A DNA stretch of 64,000 nt from Streptomyces niger (GTDB lineage Bacteria; Actinomycetota; Actinomycetes; Streptomycetales; Streptomycetaceae): positions 310,001-374,000 of the forward strand of contig NZ_JOFQ01000011.1 in assembly GCF_000718305.1 (NCBI RefSeq), written 5' to 3'. The notes under the pieces were generated by a model. That model saw nothing but the letters and a program-made list of their open reading frames with translations, was not told the origin of the DNA and did not search any database. A program made the position numbers and the translations under genes. This document shows, in pieces, positions 31,967 to 40,742 of this stretch; within the stretch, counting starts at the first letter, position 1; every line of letters begins with the position of its first letter.

Positions 31967-32436
31967 TTCCCCCGGTACCGGCCACCACCGACGGCGTCGG
32001 TGTCGTCGTACCGGTGGGACAGAGCGTCGAACGAGCTCTTGACCGAGTCGTCGTTCTTGTCGAGGTGGTCACCGGCATTTTCCAGCCGGTCCTGGAGCGT
32101 GCGGCACCGACCGCTGACGTCTTCCAAATAGCGCTTCCAGGAGTGGTACAGCTCCCGCTGCGCCGCCCCGCACTCCACACCGCTGCCGCCGGTGTCGGAG
32201 CCCGCGCCCAGGCCTTTCTGCTCCCGTTCCATGCGGGCCAGCGCCTTTTTGATGTCCCCGCTGAGCGCCAGGACGTCGCGCCCGGCCTTTGTCCACGCGG
32301 ACTTCTTGGACTTCAGGCCGCCCCCGGCACCCTCCGAAGCGGTACTCCAGCCGCCCCCGTCGGCGCCGGCGAGCTGCATCTCGCCGCCTCCGGAGGCCTG
32401 TTGCTTTAGCGCGGCCCACTCTTCGTCCCAGGACAC
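31963..32436 (-). CDS. Helical small protein, possible partner of the DUF1023 hydrolase
   Basis: A 157-residue protein starting at GTG 32436 (VSWDEEWAALKQQA) behind GGGGGGCAGG. The C-terminal 110 residues look like a long helical hairpin (AGRDVLALSGDIKKALARM, then CGAAQRELYHSWKRYLEDVSGRCRTLQDRLENAG), the kind of fold seen in ESX/WXG100-like proteins, though no W-x-G turn is present. I do not recognise a named family. It is the first gene of the operon, coupled to the hydrolase by a GTGA overlap, so a chaperone or co-secreted partner role is plausible. Confidence 0.65.
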   Translation of the reverse strand: MSWDEEWAALKQQASGGGEMQLAGADGGGWSTASEGAGGGLKSKKSAWTKAGRDVLALSGDIKKALARMEREQKGLGAGSDTGGSGVECGAAQRELYHSWKRYLEDVSGRCRTLQDRLENAGDHLDKNDDSVKSSFDALSHRYDDTDAVGGGRYRGK

Positions 32437-32591
32437 CCTGCCCCCCGATGCATCACTCTGTTGATCAGAGATGGATTTTAGGGGGCAGGGCCAAGAGAAA
32501 CATGAGTACGTCAGCTCAGCACTCATACCGAGTGACTCGGCTCGACCTTCCCCACGAAACCGGTCGGGTCGGGCCGCCGCGGTCGGCAGGC

Positions 32592-33449
32592 TCAGGCGTT
32601 CTTCAGTTCCTGTCGTTGTCGGCCCAGGCCGTCGATTTCCAGCTCGACCACGTCGCCGGCGCGGAGGTAGGGCTTGGGGTCGGGGTGGCCCATGGCGACG
32701 CCGGCCGGGGTGCCGGTGTTGATGATGTCGCCGGGGTGGAGGGTCATGAAGTGGCTGAGGTAGCGGACCACTTCGGCGACCGGGAAGATCTGCTCGGCCG
32801 TGGTGCCGTCCTGCTTCAGCTCGCCGTTGACCCAGAGGCGGACGCCGAGGGCCTGCGGGTCGGGGACCTCGTCGGCGGTGACCAGCCAGGGGCCCAGCGG
32901 GTTGAACGTCTCGCAGTTCTTGCCCTTGTCCCACTGGCCGCCGCGTTCGATCTGGAACTCCCGCTCCGAGACGTCGTGGGCGATGGTGTAGCCCGCGACG
33001 GCGGCGAGGGCCTGCTCGTCGCTGTCCAGGTAGCGGGCCGTACGGCCGATGACGACGGCCAGTTCGACCTCCCAGTCGGTCTTCACGCTGCCGCGCGGGA
33101 CGAGCACGGTGTCGTCCGGGCCGACCACCGTGTCGGGGGCCTTCATGAAGACGATCGGCTCGGCGGGGATGGCCGCCCCGGTCTCCCGGGCGTGGTCGTG
33201 GTAGTTCAGCCCGATGCACACGACCTTGCCGATGCGGGCGAGCGGTGCGCCCGTGCGCAGTCCGGCCGGGTCCAGTGCGGGCAGCGCGCCGGAGGTGGCC
33301 GCCTCCCGGATGCGGGTCAGCGCGGTCTCGTCGGCGAGCAGTGACCCGTCGATGTCCGGCACCAGTTCCGACAGGTCACGCAGGGTTCCCGACTCGTCGA
33401 GCAGCGCCGGGCGTTCCGCCCCCACCGGTCCGACACGCAGCAGCTTCAT
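32592..33449 (-). CDS. Fumarylacetoacetate hydrolase (FAH) family protein
   Basis: A 285-residue enzyme of the FAH superfamily, which hydrolyses or isomerises beta-diketo acids in aromatic catabolism. The core starts KVVCIGLNYHDHARETGA and continues with EPIVFMKAPDTVVGPDD, the metal-binding Glu/Asp cluster DWEVELAVVIGR, YTIAHDVSEREFQ, and GDIINTGTPAGV. The start at ATG 33449 matches the family N-terminus (MKLLRVGPVGAE). It stands as a single gene; the substrate is not evident. Confidence 0.87.
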   Translation of the reverse strand: MKLLRVGPVGAERPALLDESGTLRDLSELVPDIDGSLLADETALTRIREAATSGALPALDPAGLRTGAPLARIGKVVCIGLNYHDHARETGAAIPAEPIVFMKAPDTVVGPDDTVLVPRGSVKTDWEVELAVVIGRTARYLDSDEQALAAVAGYTIAHDVSEREFQIERGGQWDKGKNCETFNPLGPWLVTADEVPDPQALGVRLWVNGELKQDGTTAEQIFPVAEVVRYLSHFMTLHPGDIINTGTPAGVAMGHPDPKPYLRAGDVVELEIDGLGRQRQELKNA

Positions 33450-33591
33450 CGATTCAACTCCCGTGGTCGTGTGCGAAGGGTCGGCCCGGGAGGGTCTCCC
33501 GGGCCGGCCGATGGGTGCGGCCATCGAGCGATTCGGATGATCGTCCAAGAATGAGGTCCCGCCCGCAAGACCCCGTTCACGTACTGGACCT

Positions 33592-34383
33592 TTACTCGGC
33601 AGTAGTGGGGGCGGACTCGGCGCCGGTGACCGGCCGGCCGACCCCGGCGGCCGGCGCCCGGTCGCGCGTCAGCGGCTCCCGGTCGCGCGTCAGCAGCGCC
33701 CGCTCGCACACCGTCCAGGCCGTGGACGTGACGACGTAGAGGCCCGCGGCCAGCGGGACGACGGCCACCGTGATCAGGGTGGCGAAGGACAGCAGCGGCG
33801 CCAGCTTGGTCACCGCGGCCATGCCGGGCACCGGCTCCTCCGTGGCGGCGGACCGGGCCGCCGCCGTCGCCCGGCGCGTCCGCCGGTAGTTCACCGTCGC
33901 CACCGCCGCGACCAGCGCGAAGAGGGCCGCGTACACCAGACCGTGCGGACCGAACGGGCCGCCGTCGGCGAGCGCGTCGGCCCAGCGGCCGCCGAGCGGG
34001 GCGCCCAGCAGCCGCTCGCCCAGCAGCCCGGAGCGGGGCGAGGTGAAGAGGTGGTACATCAGGAAGAAGACCGGCAGCTGGAGCAGCATGGGCAGGCAGC
34101 CGGCCAGCGGTGAGGAGCCCGCGGTCCGGTAGAGGTCCGCCAGCTCGCGCTGCATCCGCTCGGGGTCCTTGGCGTGCCGGCGGCGTATCTCGGCCATCTG
34201 CGGAGCGAGCGCTGCCCGGGACTTCTCTCCCCGTACGGCGGCCCGGGCGAGCGGGTGCAGGGCGGTGCGCACGGCGAGGGTGCACAGGACGATGGCGGCG
34301 GCGGTCGCCGAGGCGCCGAAGAGCGGGGCGAGGACGTCGGCGAGGTGGCCGAGCGCGGCGCCGAGCGTGGCGAAGACGGACAT
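33592..34383 (-). CDS. YidC/Oxa1-family membrane insertase (second paralogue)
   Basis: A 263-residue membrane protein with about five helices. Family motifs are TLAVRTALHPLARAAVRGEKSRAA, the AEIRRRHAKDPERMQRELADLYR coiled cytoplasmic hairpin, and PLAGCLPMLLQLPVFFLMYHLF. The hydrophilic groove Arg is in VRTALHP. It is shorter than the housekeeping Streptomyces YidC near oriC and lacks a large extracytoplasmic domain, so it is a YidC2-type paralogue. ATG 34383 follows GGAGG. The nearby DUF6412 gene is its usual companion. Confidence 0.85.
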   Translation of the reverse strand: MSVFATLGAALGHLADVLAPLFGASATAAAIVLCTLAVRTALHPLARAAVRGEKSRAALAPQMAEIRRRHAKDPERMQRELADLYRTAGSSPLAGCLPMLLQLPVFFLMYHLFTSPRSGLLGERLLGAPLGGRWADALADGGPFGPHGLVYAALFALVAAVATVNYRRTRRATAAARSAATEEPVPGMAAVTKLAPLLSFATLITVAVVPLAAGLYVVTSTAWTVCERALLTRDREPLTRDRAPAAGVGRPVTGAESAPTTAE

Positions 34384-34550
34384 GGGTGAGCCCTCCGTGG
34401 GTCTCGTCGACATGCCGGGAAGGCACGTCGGAATGCCGGGAAGAAGCGAGCGGTTCTCGGCGTGACGAGCCACGCGGGCAGGCCCGTGGACGCGCGGGAG
34501 CGCGGACGGGCCCCGTGCGGGGCGAGGAGGAGCAGCGCCTCCGGGGGCGC

Positions 34551-34880
34551 CTACGCGGCCGTCGGGAGACGGCGACCCGGTGCCCTCGGCCGCGGCCGGC
34601 CGGCGGCGTCGGGGTCACGCTGCGGCAGGAAGGCCGTACGGCGTTCCCGGTCCCGGATGGCGGTGCGCACCCGGTGCGGCGGATCGGGGCGGGCCAGCGT
34701 CGCGACGAGCACGGCGCGGCTGAGGAGGAGGACGGCGGCGGTGGTCGCGGCCGCGGTCAGCGCCGTGGCCAGCCCGCTCTGCGCGAGCAGCACACCGGCG
34801 AGCAGGAACAGGAGCGCGCCGACGTACAGCCGCCAGGCATCGGCGATGCGGTACACGCGTGTCTCCTCTCCCGCTCGCAT
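34551..34880 (-). CDS. DUF6412 small membrane protein
   Basis: A 109-residue protein from ATG 34880. Two membrane helices (YVGALLFLLAGVLLAQSG and ALTAAATTAAVLLLSRAVLV) are followed by a basic, Pro/Arg-rich tail. The family is commonly found directly upstream of the short YidC paralogue in Streptomyces, as here, so a role with that insertase is likely but unproven. The tail and the following 160-base gap contain no other gene. Confidence 0.7.
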   Translation of the reverse strand: MRAGEETRVYRIADAWRLYVGALLFLLAGVLLAQSGLATALTAAATTAAVLLLSRAVLVATLARPDPPHRVRTAIRDRERRTAFLPQRDPDAAGRPRPRAPGRRLPTAA

Positions 34881-34990
34881 TTGTCCTCTTCCGCTCAAGA
34901 GTAACCACAGATCTGTGCAGTCAGGGTCACCAGCGGGTAACTTGCCCGCTGCCACCGGTCATTTCGTCCGGGGTGGAACGGGGAGGTGTG

Positions 34991-36811
34991 GTGCGCGAGA
35001 TCAGCACTCCCGCCCTGGTGACCACGGCCCGTACGGGCGGCCTCGCCGACTCCGTCCACGAACTCGCCGAGCGGGTGCCCGCCCTCCCGGTGATCGCCCG
35101 GCGGGACCCCGCGGCGCCCGGCCGCTGGCGGCAGGTGACCGCCGCCGCCTTCCGGACCGAGGTGATGGCCCTGGCCAAGGGGCTGCTCGCGGACGGCGTG
35201 CGGCCCGGCGACCGGGTCGCGGTGATGTCGCGCACCCGCTACGAGTGGACGTTGGTCAGCTATGCGGTGTGGTCGATCGGCGCGCACCTCGTACCGGTCT
35301 ACCCCACCTCCTCCACCGAGCAGCTGCACGCGCTGCTGGCCGCCAGCCGGGCCGAGACCGTCGTCATCGAGAACGAGCAGCACGCCATGACCGTGGCGTC
35401 GGCCTGCGACGCGCAGGTCCGGCTGCGCCGCGTCTGGCAGCTGGACCAGGACTGCGTCGGCCGGCTCGGCGCGCTCGGCGCCCACCTCGCCGACGAGGAC
35501 GTGCACCGGCTCCGCCGGGCCGTCGTCCCGCGGGACACCGCGGCCGTCGTCCAGACCTCCGGCACCACCGGGCGGCCCCGCGGCTGCGTGCTCACCCACG
35601 GCAACCTCGCCGCCGAGTCGGACACGCTGCTGGCGGGCTGGGGCCGGCTCACCGGACCGCCCGGCGAACAGCCGGCGATCCTGGCGTTCCTGCCGCTCGC
35701 GCACAGCTACGGGCTGATGGTCCAGGTCGCCTGCCTGCGCGGCGGCATCCTGCTGGGCCACGAACCGGAGGTGACGCCGCAGGCCCTGCTGCCCGCGCTC
35801 GCCTCCTTCCGGCCCACCTTCCTCTTCGGCGTCCCCTACGTCTTCGAGAAGATCTACGACACCGCGCGCCGGGTCGCCGAGGAGAACGGCCGGCTGCGCC
35901 TGTTCGAGGCCGCGGCGGACACCGCGCTCGCGTACGTACGCGCCGTGGAGCGCCAGGAACGCGGCCGCGGGCACGGTCCGGGGCCTGCTCTGCGCGCCCG
36001 CCACGCGCTGTACGAGCGGCTGGTGTACGGGCGGATCCGCGGTGTGCTGGGTGGCCGGGTGCGCACCGCCGTCTCGGGCGGCTCGCCGCTCCGCGCGGAC
36101 CTCGGACGAATCTTCGCCGGCGCCGGGCTGACCATCTACGACGGGTACGGGCTCACCGAGACCAGCGGCGCGGTGACGGCACACCCGCCGGGCCGGGTGC
36201 GGTTCGGCACGGTCGGGCGGCCGCTGCCGGGCTGTGCGGTACGGATCGCCGAGGACGGCGAGGTGTGGGTGCGCGGGGACGTGGTGTGCACCGGGTACGT
36301 CGACGAGCGGGGCAGCGCGCCGCACGACGGCTGGCTGGCCACCGGCGACCTCGGGCTGCTGGACGAGGACGGCCACCTCGTGATCACCGGCCGCAAGAAG
36401 GACATCATCATCACCAGCGGCGGCAAGAGCGTCGCGCCGCAGCGGCTGGAGGAGCGGATCCGGTCCCATCCGCTGGTCTCGCAGTGCCTGGTGGTCGGCG
36501 ACAACCGGCCCTACGTCGCGGCGCTGATCACCCTGGACCCCGATGCGCTGGAGCACTGGCGGCGCTACCGCGGCGGGTACCAGCACGCGCGGCCCGGCGA
36601 CCCGCCGGAGGAGGGGGTGCGGGCGGCGGTGCAGCGGGCGGTGGCGGTCGCCAACGCCTCGGTCTCGCGCGCCGAGTCGATCCGCGCGTTCCGCATCCTG
36701 CCCGGCGAGTTCAGCGTCGCCGACGGGCTGCTGACGCCGTCGCTGAAGCTGCGCCGGAAGGCGATCGAGACGGCGTACGCGGCGGAGATCGACGCGCTGT
36801 ACACCCGCTGA
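34991..36811 (+). CDS. Long-chain acyl-CoA synthetase (AMP-forming)
   Basis: A 606-residue ANL-superfamily adenylating enzyme. The P-loop-like TSGTTGRPRGC near residue 191, the A4-A5 motif YDGYGLTETSGAVTA, VRGDVVCTGYVD, the A7 core WLATGDLGLLDEDGHLVITGRKKDIIIT and the final Lys in LKLRRKAIETAYAAEI are all intact. It belongs to the FadD15/AMP-dependent synthetase group with a longer C-terminal domain. GTG 34991 follows GGGGAGG. It charges fatty acids with CoA and is transcribed alone, divergent from the DUF6412 gene. Confidence 0.88.
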   Translation: MREISTPALVTTARTGGLADSVHELAERVPALPVIARRDPAAPGRWRQVTAAAFRTEVMALAKGLLADGVRPGDRVAVMSRTRYEWTLVSYAVWSIGAHLVPVYPTSSTEQLHALLAASRAETVVIENEQHAMTVASACDAQVRLRRVWQLDQDCVGRLGALGAHLADEDVHRLRRAVVPRDTAAVVQTSGTTGRPRGCVLTHGNLAAESDTLLAGWGRLTGPPGEQPAILAFLPLAHSYGLMVQVACLRGGILLGHEPEVTPQALLPALASFRPTFLFGVPYVFEKIYDTARRVAEENGRLRLFEAAADTALAYVRAVERQERGRGHGPGPALRARHALYERLVYGRIRGVLGGRVRTAVSGGSPLRADLGRIFAGAGLTIYDGYGLTETSGAVTAHPPGRVRFGTVGRPLPGCAVRIAEDGEVWVRGDVVCTGYVDERGSAPHDGWLATGDLGLLDEDGHLVITGRKKDIIITSGGKSVAPQRLEERIRSHPLVSQCLVVGDNRPYVAALITLDPDALEHWRRYRGGYQHARPGDPPEEGVRAAVQRAVAVANASVSRAESIRAFRILPGEFSVADGLLTPSLKLRRKAIETAYAAEIDALYTR

Positions 36812-37033
36812 GCGGCGCCCGCGTGCGGGTCGGGACCGATGTGCGGGGCAGGGCCGGTGCGCGGATCCGGGCCGGTGTGCGGGGCCGGACGGGGCGCACG
36901 GGCCCCGCCGCACCGTAGCAGCGCCCGCGCCGCTCCGGCCGTTTCTTGTCCGGGCGTGAGGACCCCGCGTTCCGCCGCCCGCTGCCGGCCTAGCGTCCCA
37001 GTCGTCCCCGCCGGACCGACCGGGAGGTGTCGT

Positions 37034-37792
37034 GTGCGTTCCCTCGCAGGCCTGTCGTCCCCCGAACGCCCCGCCGACGCGCGGGCGCTCGCCACCGGGC
37101 TGATCGTCGCCGCCCTCGCGGCCACGTTCGTCGCCCTGCTGCTGCCCGTCCAGCTCTTCGGCCAGAACACCTCGGTGGCCGCCGCCGCGGCCGGCTGGGA
37201 GGACGACGGCGGCGGCACCGTCCGCACCCCGTACGGCCCGTTGACGCCTCTGGACCGGGACTTCGTGCGCAAGGTACGGCTCGCCGGGCTGTGGGAGCTG
37301 CCCGCGGGGCGCCAGGCGCGGGAACGCGGCACGCGCAAGGCCGTACGGACCGCGGGCGACCACCTCGTGGCCGGCCACACCGAGCTGGACCGGCGCTCCG
37401 TACAGGCCGCCCGTGACCTGGGCATGGCGCTGCCGGACGAGCCCACGGCGCAGCAGCAGGGCTGGCTCGGCCAGTTGGACGCGGCCCACGGCCAGGAGTT
37501 CGACCGGCGCTTCGCCCAGCTGCTGCGCCGCGCGCACGGCAAGGTCTTCGGGCTCGTGGCGCTCGTCCGGGCGCAGAGCCGCAACACGGTGGTGCGACGG
37601 CTGGCCACTCGTACGAATGCGGTCGTCCTGGACCACATCACGGTCCTGGAAGGTACCGGCCTGGTCGACTTCGGCAACCTGGCGGCGGCCCGGCCCCGGC
37701 AGCCGTACGTTTCCCCGAACACGCGGCCGCACCCCCACCTCACTCTGCTCAGCACTTCCCACCACTCCCCACGAAGTGAAGTGATCGCATGA
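37034..37792 (+). CDS. DUF4142 exported protein
   Basis: A 252-residue protein starting at GTG 37034 with GGGAGG seven bases before. A signal-anchor (ATGLIVAALAATFVALLLPV) leads to the DUF4142 helical bundle: LTPLDRDFVRKVRLAGLWELPAG, DHLVAGHTELDRRSVQAARDLGMALP, and the His/Glu-rich helices that in this ferritin-like family can hold metal. It overlaps the downstream DUF1996 gene by four bases (ATGA), so the two products likely act together outside the membrane. Confidence 0.82.
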   Translation: MRSLAGLSSPERPADARALATGLIVAALAATFVALLLPVQLFGQNTSVAAAAAGWEDDGGGTVRTPYGPLTPLDRDFVRKVRLAGLWELPAGRQARERGTRKAVRTAGDHLVAGHTELDRRSVQAARDLGMALPDEPTAQQQGWLGQLDAAHGQEFDRRFAQLLRRAHGKVFGLVALVRAQSRNTVVRRLATRTNAVVLDHITVLEGTGLVDFGNLAAARPRQPYVSPNTRPHPHLTLLSTSHHSPRSEVIA

Positions 37793-39345
37793 CTCCACAG
37801 GCCCATAAACGCTCGCGCCTGACCACCCGGCTGGTGGTCGCGGCCGCCGCGCTGCTGCTGGGCGGCGGCGGAACCGCGCTGATCGCCGCCGGCGCCTCGG
37901 CGGACGGGGCGGGCCAGGACGGCCCGGGGCAGCGCGGCGGCCCGGTGGCCGCGGCCGCCACCGTGTCCTGCCCGGACGTCGGCGACCGGCTGCGGCAGGT
38001 GCCGCGGGGTGCGCGGCTCCCGGTGTCGCGCGGGCTCGCGGCGCTGGACCGCCAGGTGGCGACGGCGTACGAGAAGATGACGACGGGCGGCAGCGGCACG
38101 GACACCGTGCTGCGGCAGCTGCGGCAGCAGCGGGAGAAGACGATCGGGGCGATGGCCGACGCGATCGGCAGGTCGGCGCCCCGCCCCGACGCGCTGCTGA
38201 ACATGAGCGGCTGCCGGATGAAGCCCACCGGCCGGCCGATATCGGTCGGCGGACCGGGCCAGGACCAGAGCCAGGCGCCGGACCAGGGCCAGGGGCAGGA
38301 ACAGGGCCAGGGGCAGGAACAGGGCCAGGGGCAGGAACAGAGCCAAGGCCAGGGTCAGGACGGGGGGCAGGCGAACGACGGCGGCCAGGGCGGCAACGGC
38401 GGTCGAGGCCAGGGTGCCAACGGTCAGGACGGCGGCGGGCAGCAGCAGGGCGGCGGGCAGCTGCCGCCGGTCGGCGGTCCCTCGCCCGACGACTTCGCCG
38501 ACATCCGCTCCCAGCAGCCCAACGCCCAGCAGCCGCCGCAAGGCGACGGGGCGTCCACCGGCACCTTCGTCTCGGAGTGCGGCACCAACAAGGAGGGCCA
38601 CTTCAACTCCGACAACGTCATCGTCACACCCGGCGTCAGCAACGGCGCGCACCACACCCACGACTACGTCGGCAACGACTCCACCGACGCCTTCTCCACC
38701 GACCAGAGCCTGGCCGCCGCCGGCACCACCTGCGGCAACGGCGACCTGTCCACGTACTACTGGCCGGTGCTGCGCGCCCTGGACGGCACCTCCGAGCACA
38801 AGCCGGGCGCGGGCCACGACGGCAACGTGGGCTCCGTCCTCACCCCGTCCTCGGTGAAGCTCACCTACAGCGGCAGCCAGGACGGCGACGTGACCGCGAT
38901 GCCGCGCTTCCTGCGCATCATCACCGGCGACGCCAAGGCGTTCACCAACGGCCCGGCCAACGCCAACGCCTCCTGGAGCTGCACGGGCTTCGAGGACCGG
39001 CAGCTGAAGGACAAGTACCCGATCTGCCCGAACGGGTCCGACGTGGTGCGCACCTTCAACTTCCAGAGCTGCTGGGACGGGCAGAACACCGACAGCGCCA
39101 ACCACCGTACGCACGTGGCGTTCGCGCAGCAGGACGGCTCCTGCCCGGCCGGCTTCCGCGCCATTCCGCAGCTGCAGGAGAAGATCACCTACGACGTGCC
39201 GAACGGGCAGCAGTTCGCGGTGGACAGCTTCCCCGAACAGCTGCACAAGCCGGTCACCGACCACGGCGACTTCATCAACGTCATGCCGGACCGGCTGATG
39301 GCCAAGGCCGTCCGGTGCATCAACAGCGGTCGCGACTGCCGCTGA
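37789..39345 (+). CDS. DUF1996 secreted protein with Gln/Gly-rich linker
   Basis: A 518-residue secreted protein. A signal peptide (LVVAAAALLLGGGGTALIAAGASA) is followed by a helical DUF4142-like segment with two Cys, then a low-complexity linker of GQGQEQ units (residues 165-205). The C-terminal DUF1996 domain has VSECGTNKEGHFNSDNVIV, GAHHTHDYVGN with conserved His and several further Cys pairs (GTTCGNGDLS, SWSCTGFEDR, CPAGFRAIPQLQE). DUF1996 proteins occur with carbohydrate-binding modules in fungi, but the reaction is unknown. Confidence 0.85.
   Translation: MTPQAHKRSRLTTRLVVAAAALLLGGGGTALIAAGASADGAGQDGPGQRGGPVAAAATVSCPDVGDRLRQVPRGARLPVSRGLAALDRQVATAYEKMTTGGSGTDTVLRQLRQQREKTIGAMADAIGRSAPRPDALLNMSGCRMKPTGRPISVGGPGQDQSQAPDQGQGQEQGQGQEQGQGQEQSQGQGQDGGQANDGGQGGNGGRGQGANGQDGGGQQQGGGQLPPVGGPSPDDFADIRSQQPNAQQPPQGDGASTGTFVSECGTNKEGHFNSDNVIVTPGVSNGAHHTHDYVGNDSTDAFSTDQSLAAAGTTCGNGDLSTYYWPVLRALDGTSEHKPGAGHDGNVGSVLTPSSVKLTYSGSQDGDVTAMPRFLRIITGDAKAFTNGPANANASWSCTGFEDRQLKDKYPICPNGSDVVRTFNFQSCWDGQNTDSANHRTHVAFAQQDGSCPAGFRAIPQLQEKITYDVPNGQQFAVDSFPEQLHKPVTDHGDFINVMPDRLMAKAVRCINSGRDCR
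38287..38340 (+). repeat. 18-bp tandem repeat, three units, in the DUF1996 gene
   Basis: Three perfect copies of ggccaggggcaggaacag encode GQGQEQ hexapeptides and are followed by degenerate copies. Length variation between strains is likely. Confidence 0.9.
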
Positions 39346-39393
39346 GCCCCCGCAGTGGTCCCGGGCCCGCGCGGTCCGGGGCCACCGTACGGA

Positions 39394-39426
39394 CGCCGCC
39401 CGCCGGGAACGCCCCGGCGGGCGGCG
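39394..39426. terminator. Bidirectional terminator between DUF1996 and pucR-type genes
   Basis: A perfect 14-bp stem CGCCGCCCGCCGGG with its complement around the loop AACGC, between convergent genes. Confidence 0.8.
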
Positions 39427-39429
39427 GAC

Positions 39430-40485
39430 TCAGAGCCCGTTCACCCGCGCCTCCCTCGCGATCCCCAGGGCCCGGACGCCGGTCACCGCACCGGACCGGC
39501 GCCCCGGCCGGGAGCGAAACCGCCGCACCCAGGCCAGCAGCCGGCGGCTGCGCAGTGCCATCTCCAGCTCGAAGCGGGTACGCGGGTCGCGCAGCGCGGG
39601 ACCGAAGAGCTTCTCTATCTGCCGCAGGCGGTACCGCACCGTCTGCGGATGCACCTGGAGCACCTTGGCCGCCTCCGGCGCGCCACCGCCCTCCAGCCAG
39701 GCCAGCAACGTCTCTTCGAGGCGCTCGCTCTGCCGGGGCGTCAGCTCCTCCAGCGGACCGAGCCAGCGTGCGGTCAGCGCCCTGATCAGGGACTCGTCCT
39801 GCAGGAGCAGCAGCGTCGAGAGATGGTCGTCGACGAAGGCCGGGCGGATGTCGGGGCCGCCGCGCCCCGGCCCGAGGGACAGCAGCGCACGCGCCCAGCG
39901 CAGCGAGGACGCCGCGTCGTCGGCGGGTACGGCATGGCCGACCGCCGCCGCGCGGCCCTTGAGCGCGGCCTCCAGCCGGGCCCGGGTCTGCCGGTCCGGG
40001 TCCGGCACCAGGAGGCAGGTGGCGCCGTCGACGGTGCCGACGAGCGCGTCCCCCAGCGCCGCGGCCAGCTGCGGCGCCTCGGCGGCGGAGCCCAGGACGA
40101 CGGCCCGCAGGGAGGCCGGTACGGGCCAGCCGGCGCACCGGGCGGGTTCGGCCAGCGCGGCGGCCGGCAGCGGGTGCGGCCCGGCGAGCGCGCCGAAGAG
40201 GACCTGCCGGGCGCGGGAGACCGGCATCGGCGTGACGACGAGTCCGGCCGGGCGGTGTTCGCGCTCCGTCCTTTCCTGATAACCGAGCGAGGTCAACAGG
40301 GCCTGTTCCATGGCCCATTGTGCTTCCCCTTCCTTCGGTGCTTCCGCGAGAAGGGCGGAAAAGGCGGGAAAAGCGATGCGCAGCTCTTCCACCATCTTCT
40401 CGGCGAGCGACGGGAGTTCCTTTCGCAGAACCCGGGTCCACTCGCCTCGGGGGCGTGACCAGATGCGGTTCAGGAGTTCACACAT
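39430..40485 (-). CDS. PucR-family transcriptional regulator
   Basis: A 351-residue regulator. The C-terminal helix-turn-helix of the PucR type reads GGGAPEAAKVLQVHPQTVRYRLRQIEKLFG near residue 275. The preceding region (LLQDESLIRALTARWLGPLEELTPRQSERLEETLLAWLE) is the standard PucR linker. The N-terminal part (MCELLNRIWSRPRGEW and an acidic helical stretch) is the DUF/GGDEF-like sensor common in Streptomyces. ATG 40485 follows GAGGTAGC. It is divergent from the redox operon at 40743, with about 260 bases between, so it may control it. Confidence 0.82.
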   Translation of the reverse strand: MCELLNRIWSRPRGEWTRVLRKELPSLAEKMVEELRIAFPAFSALLAEAPKEGEAQWAMEQALLTSLGYQERTEREHRPAGLVVTPMPVSRARQVLFGALAGPHPLPAAALAEPARCAGWPVPASLRAVVLGSAAEAPQLAAALGDALVGTVDGATCLLVPDPDRQTRARLEAALKGRAAAVGHAVPADDAASSLRWARALLSLGPGRGGPDIRPAFVDDHLSTLLLLQDESLIRALTARWLGPLEELTPRQSERLEETLLAWLEGGGAPEAAKVLQVHPQTVRYRLRQIEKLFGPALRDPRTRFELEMALRSRRLLAWVRRFRSRPGRRSGAVTGVRALGIAREARVNGL

Positions 40486-40742
40486 CGCTACCTCGTTCCT
40501 GCCGTTGGGGGCGGCTGGGATACGGCCGTCGTGCCTGAGGGGCAGTGCCTGAGTCGGCATCATCCGCACCGGCGCGTACGACGGCGATGCCGGTGCAGGA
40601 ATTTGTCACAGCGCGCTAAAGGCCCGGAAGTCCCCGGACACGTCGGCGATGCTGCCGGACACATCGCCGAGGGAACGTACGGCAATTCACCGCCCTTTCC
40701 GGGGCGTTGTGCATCCTTCCGCTCGATTTCCGTGGAGGCCCG

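Noticed and set aside
34895..37798. Long antisense frame opposite the acyl-CoA ligase and DUF4142 genes
   Set aside because: No ribosome binding site, no family resemblance, and Arg/Gly/Val-rich composition typical of shadow frames.
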